DNA from: an uncultured Lachnospiraceae bacterium
GTDB taxonomy: Bacteria; Bacillota; Clostridia; Lachnospirales; Lachnospiraceae
Length of the DNA: 35,092 bases
Assembly: GCA_947169235.1 (NCBI GenBank)
Contig: CAMVOY010000026.1
Coordinates: 1-35,092 of the forward strand
Direction: 5' to 3'
The notes under the pieces were generated by a model, which worked only from the letters and a program-made list of their open reading frames with translations, was not told where the DNA came from and made no database searches. Positions 7,872 to 16,389 of the stretch are shown one piece after another. The position numbers and the translations under genes were made by a program. Each line of letters starts with the position of its first letter. Positions within the stretch are counted from its first letter, which is position 1.

Positions 7872-9371
7872 TCAAGCAGTATAATCTACCGTACTGTTAA
7901 CGTCTCTTCGTGATGCCGCTGTCTGATTTCCTTCGGCAGCATCTGCTTCTGCCGATCCTGATTCGGATGAACCTCCCTGTGAGCTTCTTCCGTTTGAATC
8001 GCCGTCGCCGTCCGCCTCTCCTGCGTTACTCTGCTCGAGTCCCATCTCAAAGCTTCCGACTGTTACCTCGACAGCCTGTACCTTGATGCCTCTCTCTTCA
8101 AATGCCTCCTGCAGTCTTATCATCCCGGCCTCGAGTGCTTCCTTCGCTGCCTGATTTTCAACGATCAGTCTTGCCGTGGTCTCCTGACCTGTTGCGTTTA
8201 TCTGAACGTTTACCCGTCCGAGTGAAGCCGGATGAAGCTGTATTTCCATGTTGGTCGACTCAGGCATCATTCTTACCCTCACCTGTCTGACGACCTGCTC
8301 TACCATCTCTGTCATCTGTCTCTGTACATCCTGAACCTGAGTCGCCTCAGGTTCGAGGGCCTGCGTCAAAGACTCTGCAAATGCCTGTGCGTTTGTGGTC
8401 TGAGCATTTTTGCTGAGTGCATCGAGATCAGCTGCTGCATCTCTCACATCGTCTGCACCTAAGCCTGTTCCCTGTCCTGCATTCTGTCCGGTGCCGCTTC
8501 CCGCCTGATCTGATGTGTGATTCTCGATGATCACGCTCATATCGGGTGTGCTGTCTTCTGCGTCTGCTTTAGCATCCGGTGTTACGTCCTGACCTGCGAT
8601 CTGCTCTGTCGGCACCTGTGTATCAGCTACTGCTTTTACAAGGTTTCCTGCGAATGTGTTAAAGATCTCATCGTCGATATCATCAATGTTTGTGATATCC
8701 ATTCGCATCAGCTCCGAGAGGAGATTTTTCAGTCTGTCGAAGATGTCGTTCATCTCGGTTGTGAGAAGGTCGTTTGTAAGGAATGCGCTCGGATCTTCGA
8801 TTCCGTGTACCTCCATCACGAAGGTCTGAACTGTCACGATCGAGAAGCTTTCGATCTCTCCGCTCTTAAGTCCGGTGAATATCTCTGCCGGCTGCATCCC
8901 GAGTCCATCGAAGATGTCCTGCAGATCCTGTGGGAGAAGTCCTAGGATATCCTGAAGGATAGCCATCACTTCTTCGTTGACCTTTTCGATGTCTACCGAG
9001 CCGTCATCTTTTAAAAATGATCCCTCGCTCTTTACAACATCTGTTGTCTCTTTCGTGACATCGGTCTTGTCGGTCTGAACAGATTTGTCAGGCTGTGTGT
9101 TATTTACTTGTCCTTTAGCATCCTTGCTCTGGGAAATGTTTGAAGAGGATCCGTCCTCAGATTTTTTAGAAGGTGTTACTTTCGACGATCGGGATTCCAT
9201 GCTCTGCTTCGTATCCGCGATGTTTGCATTCTGTCCGGTGTTCTGCCGGCTCACTCCCGCTGCGTTATTCGCGATGAAGTTTTCGAAGGTGGAATCACTG
9301 GCATTCGTCTTTTTCTTAACCTTGACTTCCGTTGTCTGGGAAGTCATCAGGGTGATTCCCTGCGTCTTCAT
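7872..9371 (-). CDS. fliK: Hook-length control protein FliK
   Basis: Secreted molecular ruler that ends hook growth and switches export specificity. The 499-residue protein has a long Ser/Thr/Asp/Lys-rich N-terminal region and a conserved C-terminal hook domain (about residues 355-450) with [17 protein letters not shown] and the [16 protein letters not shown] segment. The C-terminus is a disordered Gly/Ser/Asp tail. The ATG at 9371 lies 7 nt after AGGAGG; an in-frame TTG at 9377 would be too close. It heads a block preceded by a sigma28-like promoter. Confidence 0.92.
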   Translation of the reverse strand: MKTQGITLMTSQTTEVKVKKKTNASDSTFENFIANNAAGVSRQNTGQNANIADTKQSMESRSSKVTPSKKSEDGSSSNISQSKDAKGQVNNTQPDKSVQTDKTDVTKETTDVVKSEGSFLKDDGSVDIEKVNEEVMAILQDILGLLPQDLQDIFDGLGMQPAEIFTGLKSGEIESFSIVTVQTFVMEVHGIEDPSAFLTNDLLTTEMNDIFDRLKNLLSELMRMDITNIDDIDDEIFNTFAGNLVKAVADTQVPTEQIAGQDVTPDAKADAEDSTPDMSVIIENHTSDQAGSGTGQNAGQGTGLGADDVRDAAADLDALSKNAQTTNAQAFAESLTQALEPEATQVQDVQRQMTEMVEQVVRQVRVRMMPESTNMEIQLHPASLGRVNVQINATGQETTARLIVENQAAKEALEAGMIRLQEAFEERGIKVQAVEVTVGSFEMGLEQSNAGEADGDGDSNGRSSQGGSSESGSAEADAAEGNQTAASRRDVNSTVDYTA

Positions 9372-9400
9372 AGACAAGCCTCCTTTCTATGCGATTTTTT

Positions 9401-9429
9401 GCTAAGTGCATACACGTGCTACACTTAGC
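9401..9429 (-). other. Hairpin in the fliK leader
   Basis: Perfect 8-bp stem GCTAAGTG (9401-9408) with CACTTAGC (9422-9429) and a 13-nt loop, lying between the sigma28-like -10 and the fliK Shine-Dalgarno. On the minus strand an A-run follows, so it is not a terminator for the operon. Confidence 0.45.
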
Positions 9430-9437
9430 TGACATAT

Positions 9438-9465
9438 ATATCGGCATACGGGAGGATATACTTTA
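9438..9465 (-). promoter_or_regulatory. Sigma28 (FliA/SigD)-like promoter before fliK
   Basis: Minus strand TAAA (9462-9465), 16 nt, then GCCGATAT (9438-9445). The usual pattern is TAAA-N15-GCCGATAA/T, so the -10 is an excellent match and the spacing is one base long. It lies 67 nt upstream of the fliK ATG, in the longest gap of this block. Confidence 0.6.
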
Positions 9466-9504
9466 GTATAAAGTTTCCCGCGCAAAACGCGATCGGAGCT
9501 TGCT

Positions 9505-10284
9505 TTAGTTCTTCTTGTAGTTGACCATCTTTGTAGTGATCTGAGCGATGACACCGTCTTCCATCTGATTCATGATGAGCGCCTGCTTATTGGTCGGCAT
9601 TGCGTCGAGAATCTTTGCAACCAAAGTTAAGTCGGCACTCAACTCTGTAAGAGCAGTCGCCGCTTTGGCCGGCTGCATCTTCGCATACATATCTGCCTGA
9701 TCCTGTATTTCCTGATCGTATTGATAATCCCTCGCAACTGCCTTGTAGATTTTCTCGGCGTTGTCGGGATTTATTGCTTCGTAATACTTTTTGTACTCCT
9801 CTATGTTCGGAGCATTTTTGTTGTACACGACATTTTTATCGAAGTCGAGCTGGCGTTTCGCGAAGGCCTCCTGAGCCTCCTCGAACTTTTTCAGTCTCTG
9901 GTTTTCTTTCTTCAGCTTCTCGATCTCATCGGAGTTTACGGTATCCGAACTCGTAGTCGACGCGAGCTGAGCCTCGAGCTCTTTTATCCTTGCATTTGCA
10001 TCGGCAAGGTTGTCGTAGTAGGTCGTATCCGTAGTCGACTTGTCAGGCTCGGGAAGGATCTTGTTCAGGACCGGCACGTCTTTCAGTACCGGATAGAGCA
10101 CACCGCTACCAAAGCCTCCGACATCAAGCTTGACCAAAAGGCCGAATATAGCAAGCCAAATAGCCACGATCACCAAAACGATGATCATGGTCACTATCTT
10201 CGAACCTGTACCTTCTCCGGCATCGGCGGTAGCTTCGAGATCCTCTTCGTTTTCCGCTTCGTTGTTTTTATCTTTCTTAGCCAT
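9505..10284 (-). CDS. MotE-like membrane protein with coiled coil
   Basis: A 259-residue protein with a charged cytoplasmic N-terminus, one transmembrane helix (about 30-52), a long coiled coil (about 95-145), and a C-terminal segment AKILDAMPTNKQALIMNQMEDG resembling the MgtE/FliG N-like fold of MotE proteins. MotE-type genes sit next to fliJ and fliK in many Gram-positive flagellar operons and are thought to help stator or hook function. Here it lies between fliJ (11 nt) and fliK. AAGGAGA precedes the ATG. The family assignment comes from position and architecture. Confidence 0.7.
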   Translation of the reverse strand: MAKKDKNNEAENEEDLEATADAGEGTGSKIVTMIIVLVIVAIWLAIFGLLVKLDVGGFGSGVLYPVLKDVPVLNKILPEPDKSTTDTTYYDNLADANARIKELEAQLASTTSSDTVNSDEIEKLKKENQRLKKFEEAQEAFAKRQLDFDKNVVYNKNAPNIEEYKKYYEAINPDNAEKIYKAVARDYQYDQEIQDQADMYAKMQPAKAATALTELSADLTLVAKILDAMPTNKQALIMNQMEDGVIAQITTKMVNYKKN

Positions 10285-10295
10285 GTCTATTCTCC

Positions 10296-10736
10296 TTATA
10301 CTCGTCCGTGTCGATAACTAACTAACTCATCAATTTCTTTCTGCTCGATCTGATTTTGTTCCTTGACAAAATCTTCGAATGCGTGCTCTCTTAATTTCTC
10401 AAAGGTTTTGCGTTCTTTCATCGCCTCATTAAGCTTCTCTCTTGCGATCTCAACATCTCTCGCGCACTTAATGACTACGAGGTGCTGCTCTTTTACGTAG
10501 ACCTTGAGTATCTCCACAGCGTCCTCTTTTTTCTTTATCTCCATCACGTCGAGAGACTCGGCGAGTATGTTCTTCAGATCCTCTTCCGCATCTGATTCTC
10601 TCTGACGCAGTCTTTCTTCTTCGTCCTCTGCTTCATGAAGTCTCGCATTGGCCTGTGAGTATTCGTTTTTTGCCTGCTCTTCGAGCTTTTCCTTCATGTT
10701 GAGGATGTTCTGAAGAGGGAATATGAATCTAGCCAT
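10296..10736 (-). CDS. fliJ: Flagellar export chaperone FliJ
   Basis: A 146-residue, almost entirely helical, highly charged protein (FIFPLQNILNMKEKLEEQAK at the N-terminus) with a two-stranded coiled-coil pattern, as expected for FliJ, the stalk-like subunit inside the FliI ATPase ring. The length matches the family. The Shine-Dalgarno is weak (GGTGATG), unlike that of most neighbours, and the start lies just downstream of a large hairpin element, so its translation may be unusually controlled. Confidence 0.85.
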   Translation of the reverse strand: MARFIFPLQNILNMKEKLEEQAKNEYSQANARLHEAEDEEERLRQRESDAEEDLKNILAESLDVMEIKKKEDAVEILKVYVKEQHLVVIKCARDVEIAREKLNEAMKERKTFEKLREHAFEDFVKEQNQIEQKEIDELVSYRHGRV

Positions 10737-11159
10737 ATGTCATCACCATTTTTTCCGAAAAAACGTCTGGTCGGACAGCTTTATATGTCTGTGACGGCAC
10801 GCTTGCGCTTTTTTCTTGGACGTAGCGGTGCATGGCAGCAAAATACGCTGCCTACGCACCGACGTCCAAGACACATCCGTCACAGTTACATATTTAAGCT
10901 GTCCTCCGACGGTTTTTTCTGCTTATATCGCTGTTGATGTCACGTATAGTGAGCGTACTTATTGCACTCTATCCGAACGGTTATGATTGATATAGTTAAT
11001 TGCAACTCCTCTCAGAGCGCCGTCGGATTGTCTGAGATTGTCACCGCGGGGGATGTATCTTTAACGTCGTTGCGCAGCGCGGGTAGTTTCCGCGCGCACA
11101 ACGTGACGTTAAAGAAAAAAGCGAAAGCGTGCCCCCGCGGACAACTCAGATCAATCCGA
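10737..11159. other. Gene-free 423-nt gap between fliI and fliJ
   Basis: No coding signal. It is filled by two large structured elements in opposite orientation (10757-10919 and 11022-11160) separated by about 100 nt in which I see nothing recognisable. This gap interrupts an otherwise tightly spaced export-gene block. Confidence 0.75.
10757..10919 (+). repeat. Structured palindromic element, copy 1 (plus orientation)
   Basis: Nested stems from outside in: GAAAAAAC/GTTTTTTC; GTCGG/CCGAC with ACAGCT/AGCTGT; P1 CTGTGACGG (10789-10797) with CCGTCACAG (10877-10885); internal loop with box A CACGCTTGCGCTTTTTT (10798-10814) opposite ACACAT (10871-10876); P2 CTTGGACGT (10815-10823) with ACGTCCAAG (10862-10870); a 2-nt AG bulge; then CGGTGC/GCACCG and GGCAGC/GCTGCC closing a 7-nt loop. 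Both ends carry T6 runs on their respective strands, so it could also terminate transcription, including ahead of fliJ. Confidence 0.8.
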
Positions 11160-11160
11160 C
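11022..11160 (-). repeat. Structured palindromic element, copy 2 (minus orientation)
   Basis: Read on the minus strand: outer GTCGGATTG/CAATCCGAC, P1 CCGCGGGGG with CCCCCGCGG (11132-11140/11044-11052), box A CACGCTTTCGCTTTTTT (11115-11131) opposite ATACAT (11053-11058), P2 CTTTAACGT with ACGTTAAAG (11106-11114/11059-11067), a CA bulge, CGTTG/CAACG and GCGCGG/CCGCGC. The core from P2 through ACATCC is 64 nt, the same as copies 1 and 3. It starts at the last base of the fliI stop codon. Confidence 0.8.
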
Positions 11161-12512
11161 TAGGCCTCGACAGTAGTCTCATCCGTATCATCAGAACCGT
11201 CATCAAAAATCGCTTTCATCTGAGCAACGATATCGTCAAAGTCGAACTTCTCATCCGTCCCCTGCTTAAGGAACGAGTTACATGCATCGATCTTAGAGAT
11301 AGCGTAGTCGATGCTTTTATTGGAACCGGCGCGATATGCACCGATATTTATCAGATCCTCCGCGTCGCGATAGGTCGCAAGAACTTCTTTCATCTGACCT
11401 GCGACTGCCTTGTGTTCTTTTGTCGCAACCGCGGACATGACACGCGAGATACTCGCAAGTACATCGATCGCGGGGTAGTGATTCTTCTGCGCCATATTAC
11501 GTGATAAAACGATATGACCGTCGAGGATACCTCTGGCGGTATCGGCGATAGGCTCGTTGAAATCATCACCATCGACAAGAACGGCATAAAGACCGGTGAT
11601 GGAGCCCTTGTCGGAGTTTCCGGCGCGCTCCAAAAGCTTCGGCATCTCCGAGTAAACACTTGGCGGATAGCCTCGTGATACGGGCGGCTCTCCCGATGCC
11701 AGTCCGATCTCACGCTGCGCCATGGAAAAACGTGTCAGGTTGTCCATCATCAGAAGGACATCCTTTCCCTGATCACGGAAATACTCGGCAATAGCCGTGG
11801 CGGTCTTCGCCGCCTTATTACGAATAAGAGCAGGACGGTCAGAGGTCGCGATCACGACAACCGATCGCTTCATACCCTCCGGGCCAAGATCCCTCTCGAT
11901 AAACTCCCTAACCTCACGTCCACGCTCTCCGATCAGAGCGATAACGTTTATATCCGCTTTAGTGTTTCGGGCAAACATACCCATCAGCGTAGACTTTCCG
12001 ACACCGGAACCTGCAAAAATACCTATACGCTGACCTTTTCCGACTGTGATCAGGCCGTCAACAGCCTTCACTCCCAAAGGAAGTGCATCAGTGATGATCT
12101 CACGCGCCAGAGGATCCGGCGGATCAGCTTCAACCGAATACTTCGGTGACTCATCGGGAAGCCCCTCGAAGCTCATCGGATTTCCGACTCCGTCCAAAGA
12201 CTGTCCCAAAAGATCATCAGTAACCTTCACCATCAGAGGTGCACCCGTGTTCTCGACAAAGCTCCCGAGTCCCACGCCCTCTACGTCATCGTAGGGCATT
12301 AAAAGTACTCTGTCATCACGGAATCCTACAACCTCAGCCTTGACAGGATCAGGTCTTGCAGCAGAATAAATCAAACAAAGGTCATTAAGCTTCGCCTCCG
12401 GTCCAATGCTCTCAACCGTCAGCCCCACGACCTTTGCTACTTTTCCCAGCGCTCTCACATAGCTTTTTTCAACAAGCGCCTGATATTTATTCATGGAAAA
12501 CGGTACTTTCAT
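11160..12512 (-). CDS. fliI: Flagellar export ATPase FliI
   Basis: Hexameric F1-beta-like ATPase that energises flagellar protein export with FliH and FliJ. The 450 residues include Walker A GSGVGKST (168-175), the type III signature GERGREVREFIERDLG, Walker B VLLMMDNLTRFSMAQREIG, and the EPPVSRGYPPSVY segment. The C-terminus is acidic. GGAG lies 5 nt before the ATG at 12512. The stop TAG abuts a structured repeat element. Confidence 0.97.
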   Translation of the reverse strand: MKVPFSMNKYQALVEKSYVRALGKVAKVVGLTVESIGPEAKLNDLCLIYSAARPDPVKAEVVGFRDDRVLLMPYDDVEGVGLGSFVENTGAPLMVKVTDDLLGQSLDGVGNPMSFEGLPDESPKYSVEADPPDPLAREIITDALPLGVKAVDGLITVGKGQRIGIFAGSGVGKSTLMGMFARNTKADINVIALIGERGREVREFIERDLGPEGMKRSVVVIATSDRPALIRNKAAKTATAIAEYFRDQGKDVLLMMDNLTRFSMAQREIGLASGEPPVSRGYPPSVYSEMPKLLERAGNSDKGSITGLYAVLVDGDDFNEPIADTARGILDGHIVLSRNMAQKNHYPAIDVLASISRVMSAVATKEHKAVAGQMKEVLATYRDAEDLINIGAYRAGSNKSIDYAISKIDACNSFLKQGTDEKFDFDDIVAQMKAIFDDGSDDTDETTVEA

Positions 12513-12535
12513 AAATACTCCATCCGATTCCGTAA

Positions 12536-13429
12536 CTATGTAAGCATTCTTATCGCCATAAGCATATCTTCAAGTTGCGTATGTATCCCTGCATCGAGCA
12601 TCTGATTATCCGTCTCTATGATGCAGTCATTTTTCTCCATCCCATCCTGAGGCATGATATCTATCGTCACGCTCTCGGGTACCAATTCAAGCAGTTCTTT
12701 TTTTCGCTGCTCTACTGTCGGAGCATCCTCAGGTGATATCCTAACGATGATACGCTCAGCGGTCTTTCTTACATCCTCCATGCCTGCTTTTATCAGATGC
12801 ATGATCAGATCCTGCTGTTCCTCAATGACAACTCCCGTGAGCTTCTCCATAAGGTCACACATCACTCGAACGAACTTCGGTTCCAGCTCAGCTACCAGGT
12901 CCTCGTACTCCTGCTCGAGCTGCGTTCTCTGGCTCTCGATCTCCTCTCGGATCCTTGACACCTCTTCGTTCCCGGCCTGTATCCCTTCTTCCCTGCCGGC
13001 CTCAAAACCTTCCTCATGAGCCTGAGCTCTCACATCATCAGCCTGACTTCTGGCGTCGATCACTATCTGATCTGCCTGCTCTCTTGCTGACTCGATTATC
13101 TCATCGGCCTCAGCCTGAGCTGCTTCCATTTTTTCTTTAAGATCGGCGGTGATGTCTACTGCGGGTATACCTTTCTCGAATCCGTCATCCTCTTCCTCGA
13201 ACTCCGGTTCCTCTTCATCACCGCCAATCTTAACGACAGATTTATTAACCTGAAAAATCTCCTCGATGGAAAGGCCTTTGGCAAGCTCTGCCTCAACCTC
13301 GGCAGCGTCACGAACAACGACCTTCTGTTTATGCTCCATAGGCGTAAAGGCGCCCGGCTTCTCATAAGAGACCTTCCGGGCATCCTTTCCCTGCAAATTT
13401 ACAAACGGGTATTTAACAATATTAGACAA
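12536..13429 (-). CDS. fliH: Flagellar assembly protein FliH
   Basis: Negative regulator and stator-like partner of FliI. The 297-residue protein has an acidic N-terminal half, a long Glu/Gln/Ala coiled coil with the glycine-spaced helix AHEEGFEAGREEGIQAGNEE, and a C-terminal FliI-binding domain. The start appears to be TTG at 13429, with GGAGGTGA inside the fliG end; the next in-frame Met is about 30 residues in. It overlaps the fliG stop by 8 nt. Confidence 0.88.
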   Translation of the reverse strand: MSNIVKYPFVNLQGKDARKVSYEKPGAFTPMEHKQKVVVRDAAEVEAELAKGLSIEEIFQVNKSVVKIGGDEEEPEFEEEDDGFEKGIPAVDITADLKEKMEAAQAEADEIIESAREQADQIVIDARSQADDVRAQAHEEGFEAGREEGIQAGNEEVSRIREEIESQRTQLEQEYEDLVAELEPKFVRVMCDLMEKLTGVVIEEQQDLIMHLIKAGMEDVRKTAERIIVRISPEDAPTVEQRKKELLELVPESVTIDIMPQDGMEKNDCIIETDNQMLDAGIHTQLEDMLMAIRMLT

Positions 13430-14447
13430 TTATCTCGTCACCTCCACCACGGGAAATAACAATCTCAGCGCTATCCTCAAGTTTTCTGATAACGTTAACG
13501 ATCTTCTGCTGAGCCTCCTCAACATCCTTCAGACGTACAGGGCCCATGTATTCCATATCCTCTCGGATCATATCAGCAAGACGTGAGGACATGTTGTTGA
13601 AGATGACGTTCTGAACTTCCTCATTGGCATTTTTAAGCGCAACGGCAAGCTCTGAGTTTTCGACCTCCCTGAGCACACGCTGGATGGAACGGTCGTCGAG
13701 CATGAGGATATCCTCGAACACGAACATCTTTTTTCTGATCTCGTCGGCAAGCTCCGGCTCCTCGATCTCCAAGTTCTCCATGATGTGTTTCTCTGTACCA
13801 CGGTCGACTGTATTGAGGACTTCGACAACGGAATCGACACCACCGACGATGGTGTAATCCTGGCTGACCAAAGACGACAACTTCTGCTCCAATATATTCT
13901 CGACCTCCTTGATGACATCCGGGCTTGTACGGTCCATCATGGCGATACGCTTCGCTACGTCTGTCTGCTTGTCCGGAGTCAGCGCCGAGATGATCGCCGC
14001 CGCCTGCTGGCTCGACAGATACGAAAGGATCAGGGCGATAGTCTGCGGATGCTCGTCCTGAATAAAGTTGAGGATCTGTGATGCCTCTGTCTTTCTGATA
14101 AACTCGAACGGACGAACCTGCAACGATGCAGTCAGCTTTCCGAGCACCTGAGCAGCCTTGTCGTCTCCGAGTGCCTTCTGCAAAAGGTCCTTCGCATATC
14201 CGATACCACCCTCTGCGATATACTGCTGAGCGAGGCAGACCTCATAGAATTCCTCAAGTACCGCTTCTTTTTGCGCGGGTGATACACTTCTTGTATTCGC
14301 GATCTCGAGCGTGAGCTGCTCGATCTCATCCTCCTTCAGGTGTTTGAACACCGTCGCAGCCTTCTCAGGGCCGATGGTGATCAGAAGGATCGCCGCTTTT
14401 TGTATACCATCAAGATCGGTCACCGACGATGATGACTGTGCTGCCAT
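13422..14447 (-). CDS. fliG: Flagellar motor switch protein FliG
   Basis: C-ring protein that couples stator movement to the rotor. The 341 residues contain the N-terminal GIQKAAILLITIGPEKAA block, the middle EHPQTIALILSYL (EHPQ) motif that binds FliM, and the C-terminal charged torque helix region (FEDILMLDDRSIQRVLREV). The ATG at 14447 is 9 nt from GGAGG; a GTG at 14453 is only 3 nt from it and less likely. It starts 2 nt after the fliF stop. Confidence 0.97.
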   Translation of the reverse strand: MAAQSSSSVTDLDGIQKAAILLITIGPEKAATVFKHLKEDEIEQLTLEIANTRSVSPAQKEAVLEEFYEVCLAQQYIAEGGIGYAKDLLQKALGDDKAAQVLGKLTASLQVRPFEFIRKTEASQILNFIQDEHPQTIALILSYLSSQQAAAIISALTPDKQTDVAKRIAMMDRTSPDVIKEVENILEQKLSSLVSQDYTIVGGVDSVVEVLNTVDRGTEKHIMENLEIEEPELADEIRKKMFVFEDILMLDDRSIQRVLREVENSELAVALKNANEEVQNVIFNNMSSRLADMIREDMEYMGPVRLKDVEEAQQKIVNVIRKLEDSAEIVISRGGGDEIIV

Positions 14448-14449
14448 GA

Positions 14450-16087
14450 TCACACACCTCCCCAGTCTTCATTTATCCAGTTACGCAGCAAAAGCGCAAC
14501 CGCCTCGGGATTCTCATCCACGAATTTCTCTATCATGATTCGAGTCTCGGATTTGTCCTCAAGCTCGATCTCCTCAAGAGCAGTTGTATCGTCTCTTGTA
14601 GTCTCCAAAAGATCCTCCACCGAAAGCTCCGGCTCTGTCTCGGTAACCTCAACAGGTGACGTACCTCTGATGATCACGAATATCAACAGCGCCGCGATAA
14701 GGATCGTGAGGAGCACCATGAGATAATTCGTGATATTGTCGAAAAATGATCCGGTCTCAGCCGCCTCATATACAGGCTTGTCATATGCGATCACCTGGAT
14801 GTTTCCTGTGGCGATTCCCGTTGCGGCCGCGATCAGCTCGACAAGTTCATCCTGGTTCTCGAGATCTATACGCGTAGGCTGAGAGTTCTGCTCAACATAG
14901 TTCTCAAAACTTATTTCATCGAGAAGCCCCTGCTCCTGCAGGCTTTCCTCGTGGATCACATTGTAGTGTGTGAGGATGAGACCCATGGATGACTCATCCG
15001 GTACGACGGCACCAACCTCGTACGCGATATTTTTCACGGTCTCATTCGGCAGGTAATCGTACTTGTTAAGGGTTGTTTCCGTATTTGTCTGACCCGATCC
15101 CACCAAAGGATAATCAGTCAGATCACCATTCGAGTCGGTTCCCGGGATTCCGCCCGAACCCGACTGTCCGGTTGACTTGTACTCGTAGGAATGTGAATAA
15201 AGTCCCTGCTCCATTCCTTCGTTCGCGGTATATGTCTTCACCAACTCATCGACCTTGTTCATATCGAACTTGATCGCATTTCGGCTGACCTCGACATCAT
15301 CCCATCCGGCTTTACGGAGCATCTCCTCGACATTTTTCGCGAACTGATTCTGCAGTTTCTGTCGATAATCCGCATTTCCGGTGACAGCGCCACCGAGCGT
15401 GTTATCCTCTTTACTTCCGTAGAGAAGGTTACCCTTTGTATCGGTTATGACGATGTTATCCGTCGTTTTGTTTCCGACCGCATTGGCGATGTAATAAGCG
15501 ATACCCATCGCTACGTTTTCATCCATCTCGTAGCCCTGTTTGAGCTTCAGACTGGCGCTGACAGATGCCTCCAGTCCCTCAGAGAAAATGGTGGTATCAT
15601 CCTCGGGTTTATCGAGAAATACGGTAGCATCCTCCACCCCGTCGAAGGTGAGAAGTCCGGTACGGATCGATGCCTGCAATGCCAGATTTATCTTGGTGGT
15701 ACGTACCTGGGAAGTAGTGGTCATATCCTCTTGGAGGGCATCTTTCCATGACATTCCCGTTTCGTCCGTTACCTGGTTTGCACCCATAACGACTACCGCA
15801 TCTGAGTACTCGTTCTGCTCAACCTTGAATCGAACTCTGTCGGTGGATATAGCCTCTGCCTCATAGGTGACTCCCGCTGCATCGAGCTGCTCACGGAAGC
15901 CGGATGCCGCCTCTGAGTTCAAAGTTACGAGATCAACATAAACAGGTCTTGTAAGCAGATACGCCAAAAGGACGATCGCGAAAAATATCGCGAGCGTCAC
16001 ACAAATGATTATCGTCTTTTGTTTGGTCGTATAGCGATTCCAGAACGCGATTATCTTGTCCCGGATCGCGATAAGTCGATCCATCAT
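14450..16087 (-). CDS. fliF: MS-ring protein FliF
   Basis: Membrane ring and first platform of the basal body. The 545 residues have TM1 at about 25-46, ring-building motifs in the periplasmic region, TM2 at about 454-474, and a C-terminal cytoplasmic tail ending FVDENPEAVALLLRNWI, the segment that docks on FliG. GGAGG lies 10 nt before the first of two ATGs. It is separated from fliE by a 302-nt gap full of hairpins, unusual for these co-assembling partners. Confidence 0.97.
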   Translation of the reverse strand: MMDRLIAIRDKIIAFWNRYTTKQKTIIICVTLAIFFAIVLLAYLLTRPVYVDLVTLNSEAASGFREQLDAAGVTYEAEAISTDRVRFKVEQNEYSDAVVVMGANQVTDETGMSWKDALQEDMTTTSQVRTTKINLALQASIRTGLLTFDGVEDATVFLDKPEDDTTIFSEGLEASVSASLKLKQGYEMDENVAMGIAYYIANAVGNKTTDNIVITDTKGNLLYGSKEDNTLGGAVTGNADYRQKLQNQFAKNVEEMLRKAGWDDVEVSRNAIKFDMNKVDELVKTYTANEGMEQGLYSHSYEYKSTGQSGSGGIPGTDSNGDLTDYPLVGSGQTNTETTLNKYDYLPNETVKNIAYEVGAVVPDESSMGLILTHYNVIHEESLQEQGLLDEISFENYVEQNSQPTRIDLENQDELVELIAAATGIATGNIQVIAYDKPVYEAAETGSFFDNITNYLMVLLTILIAALLIFVIIRGTSPVEVTETEPELSVEDLLETTRDDTTALEEIELEDKSETRIMIEKFVDENPEAVALLLRNWINEDWGGV

Positions 16088-16175
16088 TTAGGCGCAACCT
16101 CCAACTACCATTTGTTTCAAAACTCCCGGGCCTGTATTTGTTCCGGCGGGTACCACCGGATCAACGGGCTTCTCC

Positions 16176-16300
16176 TCACCGCTCTTTCATTCGGCATCTA
16201 CGTCTTCGTGCCCACATCTGTGCTCGAGCGAGCTCGGCACATCTGTGCACACGAGACTCTACTGTTGCCACGCAACAGATGCCTCATGTATGAGCGGTGA
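16176..16300. repeat. Branched hairpin element in the fliE/fliF gap
   Basis: Outer stem TCACCGCTC (16176-16184) with GAGCGGTGA (16292-16300), then GGCATCT (16193-16199) with AGATGCC (16277-16283). Inside, CACATCTGTGC and GCACATCTGTG pair with two mismatches, and CTGTTG/CAACAG (16262-16267/16273-16278) makes a small side hairpin overlapping the inner stem by two bases. The fold is a multi-branch junction. Confidence 0.6.
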
Positions 16301-16381
16301 CGACTTCGTCGTGCGGTACGTCACACACATCCGATTACAAGCAAGCTTGTATCGTCTGTGTTGTGCGTACCTTCGTCGAAG
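16301..16381. repeat. Long hairpin flanked by two mini-hairpins
   Basis: GGTACG (16315-16320) pairs with CGTACC (16366-16371), continuing through CACA/TGTG and CGAT-T-ACAAGC with GCTTGT-ATCG to a 2-nt loop. It is flanked by CGAC-TTC-GTCG (16301-16311) and CTTC-GTC-GAAG (16371-16381). It lies 8 nt downstream of the fliE stop. Confidence 0.6.
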
Positions 16382-16389
16382 CACTAACC

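Larger units (their letters stand above)
16088..16389. other. Gene-free 302-nt gap between fliE and fliF
   Basis: No believable gene; a plus-strand open frame here has no family features. About two thirds of the gap is inverted repeats (16176-16300 and 16301-16381). The remaining stretch next to fliF (16088-16175) shows only the fliF ribosome binding site. Confidence 0.7.

Noticed and set aside
10757-10919. Copy 1 as nothing more than a bidirectional terminator
   Set aside because: The T6 runs at the ends fit this, but it does not explain the conserved 17-nt and 6-nt loop boxes or the recurring bulges in all four copies. Terminator activity may be an added role.
11012-11206. Minus-strand 64-codon open frame overlapping the fliI end and copy 2
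   Set aside because: It overlaps the real fliI reading frame and the hairpin, lacks a ribosome binding site, and has no family features.
16176-16300. tRNA or tRNA-like cloverleaf in the fliE/fliF gap
   Set aside because: The closing stems and branch sizes do not fit a tRNA: no T-loop GTTCRANNC, no CCA-type 3' end, and the fold is about 125 nt.
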